Shown: positions 1 through 8,730, counted from the stretch's first letter. The stretch is DNA of 64,000 nt from Spirulina subsalsa PCC 9445 (GCF_000314005.1 NZ_JH980292.1:248001-312000); one strand, 5' to 3'. Made by a program: numbers and translations. The notes: a model not told the origin generated them from the letters alone.

Positions 1-210
1 ATCTTTTAATTTTTCGTTTGACATATTATTAAATTGCTCATCGGTTAAATTGTTTTCAACAAGATCAACCAAATGTTCAACTATTTTTACATAATCAATG
101 TCTTGTTTAAATATAGGATCTTCTTCCATTAAAACAGACACAACTTGCTCAATTCTCTTTAGGATTAATTTTTGTTGATTATCATTGGTTAACATGATAC
201 TGCCCTTCAT
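1..210 (-). CDS. Partial small putative antitoxin, paralogue of the gene at 336-647
   Basis: This minus-strand reading frame starts at ATG 210 and runs off the left edge of the window after 70 codons. It begins MKGSIMLTNDNQQ and then follows the downstream-numbered neighbour (336-647) almost residue for residue: both share LTNDNQQ near the N-terminus, a VV-S-LMEEDP stretch, and an F-N-MS-E-LK segment. No known domain is recognised. The two copies sit on either side of a broken PIN-domain toxin frame, which makes an antitoxin role plausible but unproven. The copy appears intact as far as it can be seen. Confidence 0.6.
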   Translation of the reverse strand, partial: MKGSIMLTNDNQQKLILKRIEQVVSVLMEEDPIFKQDIDYVKIVEHLVDLVENNLTDEQFNNMSNEKLKD

Positions 211-223
211 GTAGTCTTAATCA

Positions 224-328
224 TTAAAATAGTCTTTTTTGCTCTTTAATCTCTTTGATTCTTTCTAAGATTTGACGATTCCCCTTGATGGCTAAAGAAA
301 CAATATTAGTGTCTAATAAATAACTCAC
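224..328 (-). pseudogene. Truncated PIN-domain (VapC-like) toxin fragment
   Basis: A GTG-started frame of 34 codons lies 7 nt after the stop of the 336-647 gene on the same strand. It reads VSYLLDTNIVSLAIKGN, which is the N-terminal beta strand and first catalytic Asp (LLDTN) of PIN-domain ribonucleases of the VapC type. A complete PIN toxin is about 130 residues, so only the first quarter remains. The frame stops just before the second antitoxin-like copy, as expected if recombination between the two paralogues removed the rest of the toxin. It is too short to be a working nuclease. Confidence 0.6.
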
Positions 329-335
329 AAATTAC

Positions 336-647
336 CTACTTCCTTTTAATTGCATTATCAAAAATGACCCTTTGTTCAGGTGTAAAAGCCTCACCAATTG
401 TTCCCAAAAGTTCTATGGTCATTAAACCCCTACTATATTCTTTTAATTCCTCGTCTGACATAGTATTAAATTCTTCAACAGATAAGTTTTTTTGACAACG
501 TTTAACTAAGTCTTGGACGATTTCTAAATAACTTAGATTTTCATTAAATAAAGGATCTTCTTCCATTAAAATAGACACAACTCGCTCAATTCTCTTGAGG
601 ATTGATTTTTGTTGATTATCATTGGTTAACATGATATTGCCCTCCAT
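336..647 (-). CDS. Small hypothetical protein, putative antitoxin of a VapC-like pair
   Basis: This 103-residue protein is acidic and probably helical, with no recognised domain or membrane segment. The first Met (MEGNIM) follows a GAGGGC-like ribosome site; the Met at residue 6 is an alternative start. Its stop lies 7 nt before the GTG of a truncated PIN toxin on the same strand, the usual antitoxin-then-toxin order. A close paralogue lies at 1-210. Function as an antitoxin is inferred from that position only. Local base composition is more AT-rich than the neighbouring housekeeping genes, in keeping with a mobile accessory module. Confidence 0.6.
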   Translation of the reverse strand: MEGNIMLTNDNQQKSILKRIERVVSILMEEDPLFNENLSYLEIVQDLVKRCQKNLSVEEFNTMSDEELKEYSRGLMTIELLGTIGEAFTPEQRVIFDNAIKRK

Positions 648-757
648 GTAGTTTGTCTGATTAACAATAACTCAATCCTAACCCAAAATTAGTTTCCATC
701 CCCTGCCCCCACCACACGCCCCGATATTCCCTTAAACCATTGAGCATTGACCAAACG

Positions 758-1888
758 TTATACAGGCGATAAAACCTTAAGAATTTGTGCCGCCAGAGCC
801 TCTCCCGTGTCTCCCATCTCAAGGGTTTTATAGGCTAAATTACTTTGGTTTAAAGCACTGGCAATGGTCGGGGGTAACTCATTATTGGTGAAAATAATTA
901 ACTTCGGAGTCACCACCCCCCCATAGGCTTGAATCGTGGCAATTTCTAAACTAAATCCTCCCGCCGTAAAATGAGGATTGAGCGCCCCATCATACTCAAA
1001 TTTACTAAGCATTAGCTGGAACGAATAGGTGCGACTGGTATCAAATTCCCCAACGTTGGTGAGGGTTTTTGCCCGGAAGACTGGACGAAGATCCCGAAAA
1101 GGAACGGAAACCGTTATCCATTCCCCCGCGACGGTATCGAAGGAGTAACAATAACTCACACCGTCCCAACGCCCCTCACTGCGTAAAATGAGTTTGTACC
1201 GTTGGCCGTCTCCTTTCACGCGCAGTTGAATTCCGTCGTAGTGGGAAAGGTCTAGGGGAGGGTCAAAGTTGCGGTTACGGACTGAGGCAAACCCCCCAGA
1301 GTTGGCGGTGGAGACGTTTCCGGCAAAGATAGCCCGTCCTTCACTTCGTGACGCTTCGCCAACAAGGCAGCGAATCCCACTGGCACTGACTCCCCCCATG
1401 ACTACATCATCCACAGCGCCCCAACTGGCTTTTAAATCGTCGTTAGGCTGTCGGAAGTCGAATAATAGGGTTTCGTTCCCGGTGCCGAGGTATTGGGCGA
1501 TGACATCAATCCAGGGGGGCAAGGCGTTAATGTCTCCGGTGTATATCACGCTTTGGACATGGTTGAGGAGGGGGGGGAGTTCGGACGCTTGGGGGTTGGG
1601 GGTGTTGGGGTAATATTCAACACCGGGCTGGGGGCTGGGGAGGTCTTCGTTGGGGGAAAGGACGACGCGGAGGGGGTACTGGGCGGCTTGGAGGGGGGGG
1701 AGGAGTTGCTGGCGCAGGGGGGGAGTGGTGCCGACGAGGAGAAGGGTTCCGGTGGCGGTAGGGTTAGAATGGGAGGGAGAATCGGTTTTAAGAATCATAC
1801 GCTTTAAACAGTTGAGGAAGGGTAGACCGTCAAAAAAGGCGATGGTTTGGAGGAAACGACCAAAATCCCAAGGTTGTCGATTATTCAT
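758..1888 (-). CDS. CIA30-family protein with N-terminal Rossmann-like remnant
   Basis: The 376-residue product carries a CIA30 (NDUFAF1) domain at about residues 141-322, visible from LLFDF, the DDVVMGGVS motif, SGGFASVR and the DGIQLRVKGDGQRYKL strand. CIA30 domains assist assembly of large complexes such as respiratory complex I; plant HCF173, an SDR-CIA30 fusion, acts in photosystem II D1 synthesis. Residues 47-120 look like the start of a nucleotide-binding SDR fold (LLLVGTTPP), but the glycine-rich loop is degenerate and the region is short compared with full SDR-CIA30 proteins. About 11 residues (LVGEASRSEG) in the middle of the CIA30 domain appear to be encoded by an inserted short repeat. 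The exact client complex is unknown. Confidence 0.8.
   Translation of the reverse strand: MNNRQPWDFGRFLQTIAFFDGLPFLNCLKRMILKTDSPSHSNPTATGTLLLVGTTPPLRQQLLPPLQAAQYPLRVVLSPNEDLPSPQPGVEYYPNTPNPQASELPPLLNHVQSVIYTGDINALPPWIDVIAQYLGTGNETLLFDFRQPNDDLKASWGAVDDVVMGGVSASGIRCLVGEASRSEGRAIFAGNVSTANSGGFASVRNRNFDPPLDLSHYDGIQLRVKGDGQRYKLILRSEGRWDGVSYCYSFDTVAGEWITVSVPFRDLRPVFRAKTLTNVGEFDTSRTYSFQLMLSKFEYDGALNPHFTAGGFSLEIATIQAYGGVVTPKLIIFTNNELPPTIASALNQSNLAYKTLEMGDTGEALAAQILKVLSPV
1338..1369. repeat. Short GC-rich repeat inserted in frame in the CIA30 gene
   Basis: The stretch with CTTCGTGACGCTTCGCC resembles the GCGAAGCGT-containing short repeats at about 17345-17395 and 45785-45825. It interrupts an otherwise conserved strand of the CIA30 domain, between GIR and RAIFAGN, without breaking the frame. 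Assignment to the same repeat family rests on a short shared core and is tentative. Confidence 0.4.
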
Positions 1889-2063
1889 GGTAAATGGAGG
1901 ATGGCAGGTTGACTATTTGTTGCTATCGTAGATGATCGATTCCCAAATGGGTGGAGTGGGGATGTTCACAGGGGAGGGCGTGGGCTTGAGCTTGTGAAGG
2001 GTTAATTAACAGATTATTCAGTCAAATTTTTGAGTTCTGAGAGTTGTGAGTTCTGAACTAATC

Positions 2064-5024
2064 ATGTGGGACGTTGAACAAAAACAGGTTGAACGGAAAC
2101 GGACAACTCAGCAAGCGGCTTCACTGTCGCAGTGGTTGTATCAGGCGATCGCAGAACCGGGGGTGCGTTTGCGGATTCGACTGCGGGGGAACAATCTGCA
2201 CGTTCTCTGTGAAGCGTCGCGGACTCCAGAGGTGGGGAAATTATTACCCCGTTTAGTCCAAGCCCTCAAGTCCCAGGGGGTGGAATTTAAACGCTTTTTC
2301 CGCAATGCAGAAGACCCGATTTATAAGGTGATTCTCTATGGCCGTCCGGTGGGTCAACAACGCCCTGCTTGGATTGAACCGATTATTTTGGAGCGTCTAC
2401 AGTTGAAAATTGAACCCCATGATCCCTCTCCCCTTCTTGACGCAAGGTCGGCTAGTCCTGAACCTTTAACGGGGGGGGCGTTATTGATTTCTAATGAGAC
2501 GTTAGCCCGTACTGGGTCCCCGGAGGCGATCGCACGCTACTTGAGTGAGTCCCTCGCCCATTTAGGCGTTAGCGTTAAAGTCCTCACCCAAAAGTTACCC
2601 CATCCCGAATCCCCCGCAGAGGAAGGAGCAAAACGTCTATGGATCATCTGTTCTTGTCATTATAGCCCCGATGCCTCCCTCATTGCGGAACCCATTGCCC
2701 AACAACTGCGGGACTTGGAATTAGTCGGGTTTAAAGAGGCGATTATTCGCTCCCAAGTGCAGGGAGAAAGTACCCCGGATTGGGTGTTATCTGTGGATTT
2801 AACCCGCCCCGAAGAGATGTTACGGGAGTGGGCCCGTTGGGGGGATCTCAAGTCGATTGAACACCTACTCAACCAATCCTTAGAAGCCCAAGAGATTCAT
2901 GTACGGGCGATTCTCAAGGAAACCACACTGCATATTTTCTCCTGTTTTACCAGCTTAGTGGGGCGGTCTGAACCTTGCCCTCCCCAATCCTCTACGGTGG
3001 AACAAATCGAACGGTTATTAAAAGGATTTCAGCCCCAAGGCATTACGGCCGCTACCCTTTACGGTTTCACCCGTCCCGATTTAGGCATCTTCCAAGACGA
3101 GGCCAGTTCCCTCGATTTAGGGCGTTTGCGGGATACTCCCGTCTGGGTCCATTGGCTCCACCTCCCCGCGGCCTATGACCCGGATTTAGCCCCCTCCACC
3201 ATCGCCTTAGCCCGTCAGCGCCATCTAGACGCCCTCGGATTCCTCTTGCAGCGCCTCCTCAACCCCGATTTAGAGGGTCGTCTGGCTACGGGGGGGATTC
3301 GGGTTAAACTCTGTTTTAAGCAGGATTTACTGCACATTATGACCGAGGCGGTTGTTTGTCCTCGTCAGGGCTTTGTCGCCCATCCGGTGGAGAAATTCCT
3401 GCGCAAGGTGCAAATTAGCGGCCTAGTGGGGGCGAGAATCTACGGCCGACGGGCTGGACAAACCGCCCCCCTCTGGAGTTATGCCCTCGATTTTCAACAA
3501 CACTCGGCAGGTGTTGGGGAAACTCCGCCCCAGTTTAGCCCCTCCACGGTGACGGTGCCGACTCAAGGCCTACCCCAGGAGGCTAGTTTAAGCCATCCCT
3601 TTGACCTGGCTCCCTCGGCCTCGGATTCGGCGCTGAAACAGGCGTTACGAGATACCTGCTCTTTATTAAAATCCGTTCTCTGTGCCACGAAACTGACCGT
3701 AGACACCCAAAACAACCTAGATGGGTGGCGACAAGGCTCTGAGCGCGATAATCGGGGCATTTACGAGGGGATTATTTGGGGGATGGTGGGTCTGTTGCTG
3801 ATGTTCCAAGTGGATTGGCTGGCCGGGCGCTGGTTTTTCCAACAGCGACCCCTCGCCGGACTCTGTGTTGAGCGTCCTTGTGCGGTAGAAGGGGACTTGA
3901 TCGCGGAGCGTCCCACGGGGGAACAAAGCGCGGTGCAAGAGGCGATTCTGGCGGCCGCTCGTTCGTCCAATGCTTCCTTTAATAACCGTTTGCTGGATGA
4001 AAAACTTGCCCTGTATCAACAACGGGTGAGACAGTCTGGGGTGCCGGATGTGCTGATTGTAGGGAGTTCCCGCGCCCTCCGGGGGGTAGACCCGGCGGTA
4101 TTGCGTCAGGCACTCGCCCAAGAGGGACCCAAAGAGCTAGATATTTTTAATTTTGGCATTAATGGGGCGACCGCCCAAGTGGTGGATCTGATGTTACGAC
4201 GAATTTTAGCCCCCGAGGAACTGCCGAAGTTAATTATCTGGGCTGATGGGGCGAGGGCGTTTAATAGTGGGCGACCGGATATTACTTATAATGCGATCGC
4301 CTCTTCTGACGGCTACCGAACCTTAAGCCCCCATCCCCCCCGAAGCAACCGGGTTCATAGCCGCGCTATGCCTCGCATACAGCTTCCCAATGTCAATCAG
4401 GCGATCGCACGGAACTATCGCAACTTTAACCAGTGGATGAGTGAAGGCCTCGGGGAATTCTTCACCCTCTACCCCCACCGGGAGGAATTGCGCGACCTCC
4501 TGCAAGACCAACTCACCCATCCCCTCCCCACCGTCGCCGACCTAAATATAGACCCCCTCGACCTAGAAACCGTTGCCGGACAAGAACCCATCACCCCCGA
4601 TGGTTTTCTCCCCCTCGACCTACGCTTTGACCCTAACACCTACTACCTCTCTCATCCCCGAGTCTCCGGCGCTTACGACAGCGACTATGATTCCTTTGGA
4701 CTATACGGCCCCCAAGATGTCGCCCTGCGCAATATCTTAACCACCCTAGAAAAACATCAAGTGAAGCTCGTTTTTGTCAATCTTCCCCTAACCAACGAAT
4801 ATTTAGACCCCATTCGTAGCCAATATGAACAGCAATTTCACGACCACATGACCCGCTTAACTCAAGACTATAACCTCATCTTTTTAGACCTCGCTCAACA
4901 CTGGGGCAGTGAATACGATTTCTTCTCAGACCCCAGTCATCTAAACCGTTATGGAGCCTATCAAGTCTCCCGTTATCTCGCGCACAATTCCCCTATTCCT
5001 TGGCAAACAGGGGTTCAAAATTAG
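2064..5024 (+). CDS. DUF1574 domain protein, membrane-anchored SGNH-like
   Basis: This roughly 986-residue cyanobacterial protein has two parts. The first 500 residues contain repeated alpha/beta units (each with an R-L-L-GFQPQGI or LKSQGVEFKRFF type segment) seen in DUF1574-family proteins. One membrane segment (GMVGLLLMFQVDWLAGRWFF) precedes an SGNH-hydrolase-like C-terminal domain. That domain shows DVLIVGSSRALRGV (block I Ser), FNFGINGATAQVVD, and a late DPSHLN (block V Asp/His). Such domains often act on acylated polysaccharides, so a cell-surface role is plausible. I chose ATG 2064; an in-frame GTG at 2046 is possible. Its TAG stop lies in the left end of a MITE-like element. Confidence 0.75.
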   Translation: MWDVEQKQVERKRTTQQAASLSQWLYQAIAEPGVRLRIRLRGNNLHVLCEASRTPEVGKLLPRLVQALKSQGVEFKRFFRNAEDPIYKVILYGRPVGQQRPAWIEPIILERLQLKIEPHDPSPLLDARSASPEPLTGGALLISNETLARTGSPEAIARYLSESLAHLGVSVKVLTQKLPHPESPAEEGAKRLWIICSCHYSPDASLIAEPIAQQLRDLELVGFKEAIIRSQVQGESTPDWVLSVDLTRPEEMLREWARWGDLKSIEHLLNQSLEAQEIHVRAILKETTLHIFSCFTSLVGRSEPCPPQSSTVEQIERLLKGFQPQGITAATLYGFTRPDLGIFQDEASSLDLGRLRDTPVWVHWLHLPAAYDPDLAPSTIALARQRHLDALGFLLQRLLNPDLEGRLATGGIRVKLCFKQDLLHIMTEAVVCPRQGFVAHPVEKFLRKVQISGLVGARIYGRRAGQTAPLWSYALDFQQHSAGVGETPPQFSPSTVTVPTQGLPQEASLSHPFDLAPSASDSALKQALRDTCSLLKSVLCATKLTVDTQNNLDGWRQGSERDNRGIYEGIIWGMVGLLLMFQVDWLAGRWFFQQRPLAGLCVERPCAVEGDLIAERPTGEQSAVQEAILAAARSSNASFNNRLLDEKLALYQQRVRQSGVPDVLIVGSSRALRGVDPAVLRQALAQEGPKELDIFNFGINGATAQVVDLMLRRILAPEELPKLIIWADGARAFNSGRPDITYNAIASSDGYRTLSPHPPRSNRVHSRAMPRIQLPNVNQAIARNYRNFNQWMSEGLGEFFTLYPHREELRDLLQDQLTHPLPTVADLNIDPLDLETVAGQEPITPDGFLPLDLRFDPNTYYLSHPRVSGAYDSDYDSFGLYGPQDVALRNILTTLEKHQVKLVFVNLPLTNEYLDPIRSQYEQQFHDHMTRLTQDYNLIFLDLAQHWGSEYDFFSDPSHLNRYGAYQVSRYLAHNSPIPWQTGVQN

Positions 5025-5225
5025 GGTTTTCTAAATAAGAGGGCAGGGGGGCAGGGGGGCAGGGGAGAGGGGGAGTTGATAATTATTAACTATTCCCGAC
5101 TCCCGATTCCCGACTCCCGATTCCCGACTCCCGATTCCCGATTCCCGACTCCCGACTCCCGACTCCCGATTCCCGATTCCCCCTATTCCCTATTCTCGAC
5201 ACTCGGACTTATTCACTAAGCCCTA
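5022..5225. mobile_element. MITE-like element 1 between convergent genes
   Basis: Imperfect terminal inverted repeats are visible: TAGGGTTTTCTAAATAAG at 5022-5039 and CTTATTCACTAAGCCCTA at 5208-5225. The ends start and finish with TA, consistent with a TA target as in IS630/Tc1-like elements (inference). The interior holds G-rich GGGCAGGG repeats and a CCCGACT/CCCGATT heptamer run. The element lies between two convergent genes and provides the stop codon of each. Confidence 0.6.
5094..5176. repeat. Tandem CCCGACT/CCCGATT heptamer run
   Basis: About 12 heptamers alternate irregularly between CCCGACT and CCCGATT. The same simple repeat makes a longer run at 17404-17601 and a short one near 56480. 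Confidence 0.9.
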
Positions 5226-6156
5226 TGTGACTTTGAGCATAGGCGGCATAAACGCCTTGGACATTGTACCAATTGAGGAAAACCCGAGCGATTTCTAAGG
5301 CGAGTTGGGGTTTTCCTTGGTTGATTAACCACTGTAACAAGGGGGCGAGAGTTCTTTCATTTAAGCGCCCCCCTAGGGATAAAATGCCCCAGAGTAATTT
5401 GTGAATCCAAGTCATTTGAATCATCATGCGGACTTCCCAGGTGGGATGTTTTTGGTAGAACACCACACCCATACGCCCCCGTTGGATTTCTTGGTCAATC
5501 AGTTTAGGAATTTGCTGCAAACTAAAGGGGGGGTGCCAATGATAGCCGACGGCTTGGGGACATTTAATGAGTTTGAGTCCCAATTTTTTCAGGCGGACTC
5601 CAAGTTCTAAGTCTTCCCAGCCGTATTGTTGAAAGGAGGTGTCGAAGAGTCCCGCTTGGAGTAACCATTTTTTGGCGATCGCAACATTCCCCGTAGCAAA
5701 ATAAGCGGCCGAGAAATCCGTGATTTTGTAAGGCTCTGCCGTGGGATGCTCAAAATTACAAGTATTAATCACAGCCCCGTAGGTGAAAATCCGATCATTC
5801 CCCTGTTCTCGTTCTCCCCGTTGCAATGCCGCCCCATGCGCTGCTAAAAAGCCTTCTGTCACTACCAAATCACTGTCAATGAAAATAATCATCTCCCCTT
5901 TTGCCTGTTCTACCCCAAAATTGCGCGCCGCGGCCGCCCCTTGGTGATTTCGAGCAAAACGCACGACATGGGGAAAGTCCCCTAAATTCGCCCCTAACCA
6001 CTCCCAAGTTCCATCTTCTGACCCATCATCCACTACAACGATTTCGTAGCCCTCCACGGGGCTATTCTCCCTCAACTGTTGCGTTTCTAAAGCCCGGAGA
6101 CATTTCTCTAAAATGGGTTTGCGGTTATAGGTCGGAATGACAACACTAAAGAACAT
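5209..6156 (-). CDS. Glycosyltransferase family 2
   Basis: From ATG 6156 the protein starts FFSVVIPTYNR, the GT-A nucleotide-sugar fold of family 2, followed by EIVVVDDGSEDGTWEW, ARNFGVEQAKGE and the metal-binding IFIDSDLVV (DxD-like DSD). A GWEDLELGVRLKKLG motif near residue 185 matches the C-terminal galactosyltransferase (7C-like) segment. The frame is open 33 codons further upstream, but that part does not resemble family members, so the later start is preferred. Donor and acceptor are unknown; a role in surface glycans is likely. The last residues GLSE and the stop are encoded by a MITE terminal repeat. Confidence 0.85.
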   Translation of the reverse strand: MFFSVVIPTYNRKPILEKCLRALETQQLRENSPVEGYEIVVVDDGSEDGTWEWLGANLGDFPHVVRFARNHQGAAAARNFGVEQAKGEMIIFIDSDLVVTEGFLAAHGAALQRGEREQGNDRIFTYGAVINTCNFEHPTAEPYKITDFSAAYFATGNVAIAKKWLLQAGLFDTSFQQYGWEDLELGVRLKKLGLKLIKCPQAVGYHWHPPFSLQQIPKLIDQEIQRGRMGVVFYQKHPTWEVRMMIQMTWIHKLLWGILSLGGRLNERTLAPLLQWLINQGKPQLALEIARVFLNWYNVQGVYAAYAQSHIGLSE

Positions 6157-6334
6157 GGTTTTTGCACATTTATTTAGGAAATCGGAAATTGGGCTGACCC
6201 GTCGGTTTTTCTCTCTTATCTCTTCCGAGATTAAAGCAGAATTTTTCCCTCTCAAAGTAATCGGAACTGGTGAAAAAATGAATTTTTTTAAGGGGGTTGC
6301 TAAAGTTGGCGATTTTTGCTAATATGTTTGTGGT

Positions 6335-6382
6335 ATAATGGGAGTGGTTGCGCTAATTTTTGAGCGCAACCACTCCCATTAT
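6335..6382. terminator. Perfect 20-bp inverted repeat, possible hairpin
   Basis: Arms at 6335-6354 and 6363-6382 pair over 20 bp without mismatch around an 8-nt loop (AATTTTTG). It lies between two minus-strand genes, upstream of the glycosyltransferase start. No clear T-tract follows either arm, so termination is only one option; a mobile palindrome or mRNA-stability hairpin is also possible. Confidence 0.45.
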
Positions 6383-6470
6383 GATTGAATTGCTTTTAGT
6401 GTACAGCGAAAAAGAACCCCTGTCAAGCTTTTTTCTATTGTCACCGGGTGGGTTTTTATCCGGGGATAGG

Positions 6471-6600
6471 TAGGGTCTGCTGAATAGGTTTCTAAGCCCT
6501 GTTAAGGTTTTTGAGAGATGAACCACAAAGACACAAAGATTAGCCTTGTTCCGACTCTTTCTCTCCCCTATTCCCCCGCTCCTTTATTCAACAAGCCCTA
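6471..6600. mobile_element. MITE-like element 2 at the end of the photolyase gene
   Basis: Terminal inverted repeats TAGGGTCTGCTGAATAGG (6471-6488) and CTTTATTCAACAAGCCCTA (6582-6600) match over most positions once one is reversed. The length is 130 bp with no coding capacity. The photolyase reading frame ends inside the right repeat. Confidence 0.6.
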
Positions 6601-8056
6601 AATAAACCTTTTGTTGCTGTTTGATAGAGGCCATAAAATCCACCATCGGCTTAGGATAATCTTCCCCCAATCTAACCCCATAGAGTTGTTGTTCTAACTG
6701 AGTCATTTTCCAAGGTTCATGGACTAAATGAGGGGGCAGATTTGCTAAGGCAGGTAGCCAATGTTTAACATAGTCCCCTTGAGGATCATAATCTTTGCCC
6801 TGTTTGGCTATATTAAAATACCGAAATCCTCGGGCATCATTACCCACCCCAGCCGTATAATTCCAGTTTCCCCAGTTACTACAGACATCATAATCAATCA
6901 ACATTGACTCAAACCACTCCGCCCCCATCTGCCAGTTAATGCCCAAATTTTTGGTTAAAAAACTGGCTACATTTTGCCTCCCCCGATTGGACATAAAGCC
7001 TGTTTTTAACAACTCCTGCATATTGGCATCTACTAAAGGATACCCTGTCTCACCTTTGCACCATTTTTCAAATAAATCCCCATCTTCTAACCAAGGAATC
7101 TCTAGCCCTTGTAATCCTGAGCGCCAAAAGATTTTATTGCCGTGTTTAGCGGCAATAAAGCGGAAATAATCCCGCCAGAGTAGCTCAAAAATAAGCCAGT
7201 AGGTAGAGTCATTTTTAACCCGTTCTGCTTCATAGCGTTTAACTTCTGCATAAATAAAACGGGGGGATAAACACCCCAAGGCGAACCAAGGGGAAAACTT
7301 GGAGGAATAATCCGCCCCTAACATCCCATTGCGGGTGAGTTTATAGACCTTTAAAGCGTCTTGTTGCCAGAAGTAATGATTTAAGCGTTCCAGTGCGGCC
7401 TTTTCGCCTCCTTGGAAGGCTAAAACGCCTTGGGATTTGGGGGGAGGGGGTTCAATATTTAAGGCTGGAAGGGTGGGAATTTCACCGGGATTTAGGGGAG
7501 GGAGGGGTGGTAAGGATTGGGGGGGAGGGAAGGGGGGTAAAATGTGCCAATTTCTTTCGACAATTTGGCGAAATTTGGTGAAGAGTTCGGGAATTTGGGA
7601 GAGGTTAAAGGGGAGATGATCGGGGTGAATTAAGGTGGAAGTCCAAAAGCCTTTTAGGGGGATTCCCAAGGGGGTGAGATGGTGAATCAGTGCCTGTTCA
7701 ACTTGGGTTTCTTCCCACGTTATTTCGCGAGAATAATAAACTTTATCTAGCTTGATTTCTTGGGCTATTTGTGGTATAATATCTTCAGGTTTTCCCAACC
7801 GAATGATTAAATCACTGCCCAAGCTTTGCAAGGTTTCCCGGAGATTGATGAGAGATTCTCGGAGGAATTGGGCGCGAAATGCTCCGGTTTTGGGGAAGCC
7901 GAAAGAGGTCGTTTGAAAGTGGCGAGGATCGATACAATAAAGGGGGATAATCTGGGCATTTTCTTGTAAAGCACGGTGTAGGGGTTCGTGATCATGCGAT
8001 CGCAAATCATTCCGATACCAGACCAAAATCCGTGAAGTCTTGCTATTTTGAGCCAT
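6584..8056 (-). CDS. DASH-type cryptochrome / photolyase
   Basis: The 490-residue flavoprotein shows the photolyase N-terminal antenna fold (ILVWYRNDLRSHDHEPL) and the FAD-binding C-terminal domain. DASH-class signatures include GYPLVDANMQELLKTGFMSN, NRGRQNVASFL and DYDVCSNWGNWNYTAG, and the length is typical of the class. Cry-DASH proteins bind FAD and a folate antenna, repair cyclobutane dimers in single-stranded DNA and may signal in blue light. A proline-rich loop near residues 170-205 is longer than usual. The final residues GLVE and stop codon come from a MITE terminal repeat. A short repeat-bearing gap separates it from rplI on the same strand. Confidence 0.93.
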   Translation of the reverse strand: MAQNSKTSRILVWYRNDLRSHDHEPLHRALQENAQIIPLYCIDPRHFQTTSFGFPKTGAFRAQFLRESLINLRETLQSLGSDLIIRLGKPEDIIPQIAQEIKLDKVYYSREITWEETQVEQALIHHLTPLGIPLKGFWTSTLIHPDHLPFNLSQIPELFTKFRQIVERNWHILPPFPPPQSLPPLPPLNPGEIPTLPALNIEPPPPKSQGVLAFQGGEKAALERLNHYFWQQDALKVYKLTRNGMLGADYSSKFSPWFALGCLSPRFIYAEVKRYEAERVKNDSTYWLIFELLWRDYFRFIAAKHGNKIFWRSGLQGLEIPWLEDGDLFEKWCKGETGYPLVDANMQELLKTGFMSNRGRQNVASFLTKNLGINWQMGAEWFESMLIDYDVCSNWGNWNYTAGVGNDARGFRYFNIAKQGKDYDPQGDYVKHWLPALANLPPHLVHEPWKMTQLEQQLYGVRLGEDYPKPMVDFMASIKQQQKVYLGLVE

Positions 8057-8075
8057 ACTCCCCCCTTAATTCGTT

Positions 8076-8153
8076 CGTAGTTGCGCTTTAGCGCCCCCTT
8101 GTGTCCCTTTTGCTTATCCCAAAACAACAGAAGGGCGCAAACCTTGCGCCCCC
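8076..8153. repeat. Dispersed GTAGTTGCGCTT-type and GCGCAA/TTGCGC palindromic repeats
   Basis: GTAGTTGCGCTTTAGCGCCC near 8078 is a copy of the repeat family that forms arrays at 36511-37220 and 46813-47030. It is followed by AGGGCGCAAACCTTGCGCCC, a separate palindrome related to the units at 14066-14753. No gene is visible in this gap. Confidence 0.7.
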
Positions 8154-8203
8154 ATCCTATCAAACCAGATAGAAATACCAACTTTTAGTTAACACTCCCA
8201 AAC

Positions 8204-8662
8204 TTAAAGAGGAGCCACTTCAATATCAACAACAGCCGTCACTTCAGCATGAAGCTTAACTTCAACCTTATAGTTTCCTAACTTGTTAATTTCCGGCAGG
8301 GTAATATTGCGTTTATCTACCTCTTGGGCAGCACTTGCTAATAATACATCAGCCACATCTTGACTGGTAACAGTCCCAAAAATAGCGTTATTTTCGCCCA
8401 CCTGCTTCTGAATTCTTAAGCGCCCAATAGTTGCCAACGCCGTTTTCTGGGCTTCTGCTTGTTGTTTAATTTCTAATAAACGCTGTCTTTCTTTTTCCCG
8501 TCTAATTTCCACCTGTCGGATAACGCTAGGCGTTGCGGGGATGGCCATGCCTTGGGGAACTAAATAATTCCGCGCATATCCGGGGGCAACATCCACTAAA
8601 TCCCCTGATTTCCCTAATTTATGAACCTCTCGATTTAAAACAACCTGTACTCGCTTGGACAT
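8204..8662 (-). CDS. rplI: 50S ribosomal protein L9
   Basis: The 152-residue protein begins [20 protein letters not shown] and continues [19 protein letters not shown], the L9 N-terminal domain that binds 23S rRNA. A charged connecting helix ([16 protein letters not shown]) and the C-terminal domain with [14 protein letters not shown] follow. Length and order are standard for L9, which bridges the large subunit and influences frame maintenance. It is a stand-alone gene here, followed by the photolyase and preceded by glyoxalase II, all on the minus strand. Confidence 0.97.
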   Translation of the reverse strand: MSKRVQVVLNREVHKLGKSGDLVDVAPGYARNYLVPQGMAIPATPSVIRQVEIRREKERQRLLEIKQQAEAQKTALATIGRLRIQKQVGENNAIFGTVTSQDVADVLLASAAQEVDKRNITLPEINKLGNYKVEVKLHAEVTAVVDIEVAPL

Positions 8663-8730
8663 AGTTTCTCCGTTCTTAAAACTTTGGGTGTGGGAGTGCT
8701 TTAAAATAAGTCACAGTCTTCCATTATAAC

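Noticed and set aside
3717-4121. 134-codon minus-strand frame inside the DUF1574 gene
   Set aside because: It is antisense to a conserved membrane and SGNH-like region and has no independent support.
5901-6322. Plus-strand frames over the 5' part of the glycosyltransferase
   Set aside because: Shadows of a family 2 gene; no ribosome site or domain.
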